Below the pieces are notes generated by a model. That model ran no database searches. It saw only the letters and a list, made by a program, of their open reading frames with translations, and was not told the DNA's origin. A stretch of 64,000 bases of DNA, taken from the NCBI GenBank assembly GCA_947488325.1, contig CANKYZ010000002.1, forward strand, positions 310,001 through 374,000, given 5' to 3'. Source of the DNA: an uncultured Erythrobacter sp. Its GTDB lineage: Bacteria > Pseudomonadota > Alphaproteobacteria > Sphingomonadales > Sphingomonadaceae. A program made the position numbers and the translations under genes. Of the stretch, positions 62,348-64,000 are shown in pieces; within the stretch, counting starts at the first letter, position 1; every line of letters begins with the position of its first letter.

Positions 62348-64000
62348 CTAAGCGACAAGCTTTAAGTTCGCGCGGCCGCGCATAGGCTCTAGCACGACAT
62401 TCTCTATCCCTTCGACTTCGGATAGCCGTTCAGCCAAATCGCCGTTCAGAATGAAGTTCGTGCCGAGCCGCATATAGGCATCTTCGTCAGCTCCCAGAAT
62501 TAGCCGAACTAGCACTTCTCCCGGAGCATTTTCTCCGGCCTCCAGTTCGAGTTTGAGATCGGTTAGCGCTTCGACCTTGAGAATATCTGCTCTGAGGATC
62601 ATCGGAGTGCGCCCGCTGACCGACGCCAGCGGACGGGCATTGCGGACGGTCAGGCGCGGTGGTTCGCCCGGATTGGGCGAATCCAATTCGACATTGAGCA
62701 GCACACATTCACCGCTTTCGGCCCAGTCCTGGAACTGGGAAACAAGTGATTCTTCGAAACATGCCGACGAAAACTGACCGGAACTGTCAGAGAAATCCGC
62801 CCGAATAAACTCAGCTCCTCGCTTGGTGCGGCCCCTATTGGCGCTTTCGACCATAGCCGCGATCACGGCATTGGTGCGCCCCCCCGCAGGCGCGCCTGCC
62901 TCCATCAGGCTTTGATAGGTCCGTGCACCTTGGGCAGAGGCAACTTCGCGATATTGCTGGATCGGGTGGGCGGAGAAGTAGAAACCAAAATTCTCCCGCT
63001 CTTTCGCCATTTGCTCAGGCCGAGTCCAAGGATCCGTCGACTGAAGGCGCAGATCTTCTTGCGGTGCATTCTCGCCGCCGAACAGGCCGACTTGCCCGCT
63101 TGATCGTTCGCGGATTGCCGCGTCGGCCACTGCCAAAAGCATATCTGCATTCTCAAACAAGGTCGCACGGTTGGGTTCAATCCCATCAAGCGCCCCGGCA
63201 CACACCAGCCCTTCAAGCTGACGGCGGTTCATTGAGCCTTGCGGAATCCGTTCAAAAAAGTCCTTCAGGCTTTCAAATTTCCCGTTTGTCTCGCGCTCTG
63301 CGACGATGGCCTCCATCGCCTTTTCGCCAACATTGCGGATGCCGGAGAGTGCATAGCGCACACCGTATCCATCGTCGGTTTGCTCAACAGTATAACGCGC
63401 CTCCGATGCGTTGATATCGGGCGGGAGCACCGCAACACCCCCATTGGGATAGCGCCGCGCATCATCGACGAAAACACTCAGTTTTTCCGATTGATGCATG
63501 TCGAAACACATAGACGCAGCGTAGAATTCTTCGGGATAATGCGCTTTCAACCAACCCGTTTGATAGGCGAGCAGCGCATATGCGGCGGCGTGCGATTTGT
63601 TGAAGCCATAGCCTGCAAATTTGTCGATCAAATCGAACAGTTCATTGGCTTGCTTGCGTTCAATGGCAGAAACCTCCTTACATCCGTCAACAAAGCGGAC
63701 GCGCTGCACGTCCATTTCCGCCTGAACTTTCTTACCCATCGCGCGGCGCAGCAAATCCGCATCGCCCAGCGAGTAACCCGCCAGAATCTGCGCGGCCTGC
63801 ATCACCTGTTCCTGATAGACGAAGATCCCATATGTCTCCGCCAGAATTCCTTCGAGCTTGGCGTGCGGATATTCGATAGGGACTTCGCCCGCTTTGCGTT
63901 TCCCAAACAGCGGAATGTTGTCCATTGGGCCGGGTCGATATAGCGAAACGAGCGCGATGATATCTCCGAAATTGGACGGCTTCACAGCTTTCAGAGTGCG
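62348..64000 (-). CDS. dnaE: DNA polymerase III alpha subunit, C-terminal part (cut by window edge)
   Basis: The frame is open from the window edge to a stop at 62348, about 550 codons of the roughly 1150 expected. Visible parts: DIIALVSLYRPGPMDNIPLF, GIFVYQEQVMQAAQILAGYS with DADLLRRAMGKK (fingers), FAGYGFNKSHAAAYALLAYQ, a helix-hairpin-helix region (LSGIRNVGEKAMEAIVAERE), and the OB fold (RTNAVIAAMVESANRGRTKR). The PHP and most of the palm domain lie outside the window. It ends in GRANLKLVA without a long tau-binding tail. It is 103 bases from the acyl-CoA synthetase start. Confidence 0.94.
   Translation of the reverse strand, partial: RTLKAVKPSNFGDIIALVSLYRPGPMDNIPLFGKRKAGEVPIEYPHAKLEGILAETYGIFVYQEQVMQAAQILAGYSLGDADLLRRAMGKKVQAEMDVQRVRFVDGCKEVSAIERKQANELFDLIDKFAGYGFNKSHAAAYALLAYQTGWLKAHYPEEFYAASMCFDMHQSEKLSVFVDDARRYPNGGVAVLPPDINASEARYTVEQTDDGYGVRYALSGIRNVGEKAMEAIVAERETNGKFESLKDFFERIPQGSMNRRQLEGLVCAGALDGIEPNRATLFENADMLLAVADAAIRERSSGQVGLFGGENAPQEDLRLQSTDPWTRPEQMAKERENFGFYFSAHPIQQYREVASAQGARTYQSLMEAGAPAGGRTNAVIAAMVESANRGRTKRGAEFIRADFSDSSGQFSSACFEESLVSQFQDWAESGECVLLNVELDSPNPGEPPRLTVRNARPLASVSGRTPMILRADILKVEALTDLKLELEAGENAPGEVLVRLILGADEDAYMRLGTNFILNGDLAERLSEVEGIENVVLEPMRGRANLKLVA

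Noticed and set aside
1..64000. CRISPR arrays, tRNA or rRNA genes, prophage
   Set aside because: No regularly spaced repeats, no tRNA-like cloverleaf with a CCA end, no rRNA sequence and no phage structural genes were seen on reading through; short RNA genes could still be missed without a covariance search.

Overview
The window looks like a chromosomal segment of an alphaproteobacterium of the order Sphingomonadales, most likely family Erythrobacteraceae (Erythrobacter or a relative). Three things support this: the prfB–mrcA–amiC–(divergent) rne block, a complete exosortase A (XrtA) exopolysaccharide locus of the sphingomonad type, and a short LOV-HTH photoreceptor closely resembling EL222 of Erythrobacter litoralis. 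This assignment is an inference from gene content; no search was run.

Layout. 1–3 kb: the end of a GNAT gene, then fabI, fabB and fabA (fatty acid synthesis), all on the minus strand. 3–6.2 kb: a lipoprotein-type methyltransferase and a large secreted beta-propeller protein. 6.3–14.2 kb: prfB, mrcA (PBP1A), amiC, and divergent rne, which ends in a strong bidirectional terminator. 14.2–16.7 kb: a methyltransferase, a decayed gene and an ATP-grasp ligase. 16.7–20.6 kb: an AT-richer accessory island of unknown proteins, ending in a metallopeptidase with a double-glycine leader that is split by a frameshift at a run of seven G. 21.4–23.8 kb: sdhB without sdhCDA, a thioesterase and zapE. 23.8–24.7 kb: an RpfF-type DSF (diffusible fatty-acid signal) synthase.

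25–43 kb is the XrtA locus. Minus strand, in transcription order: acyl-CoA ligase, PLP decarboxylase, export lipoprotein, chain-length protein, tyrosine autokinase, outer-membrane protein, ATPase, polysaccharide deacetylase, FemAB-like protein, a glycosyltransferase fused to exosortase A, and an asparagine-synthetase-like amidotransferase. Plus strand, divergent: GNAT/FemAB-like protein, acyl carrier protein and two hydrolase-like proteins. Together these should build, modify and export a polysaccharide and sort PEP-CTERM proteins. No PEP-CTERM substrate is visible in the window.

43–50 kb: a housekeeping run (ispE, N-formylglutamate amidohydrolase, ilvD, lipoprotein, nnr, rlmD-like) with many 4-base overlaps, then a small AT-rich membrane protein. 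50–56 kb: ETF-ubiquinone oxidoreductase, a uracil-DNA-glycosylase-like protein, a lytic transglycosylase, moaB, and a radical SAM gene directly behind a perfect alphaproteobacterial LexA box. 56.5–58.8 kb: the LOV-HTH regulator and an IS110-family (IS1111-like) element with inverted repeats and a structured non-coding end. 58.9–64 kb: a Tat-lipoprotein-like FAD oxidoreductase, a DUF1330 protein, an acyl-CoA synthetase and the C-terminal part of dnaE.

Most notable signals: the GT–exosortase A fusion lacking EpsI, the RpfF homologue beside the exopolysaccharide locus, the frameshifted double-glycine metallopeptidase, the LexA-box radical SAM gene, the EL222-like photoreceptor, and the candidate bridge RNA of the IS110-family element.
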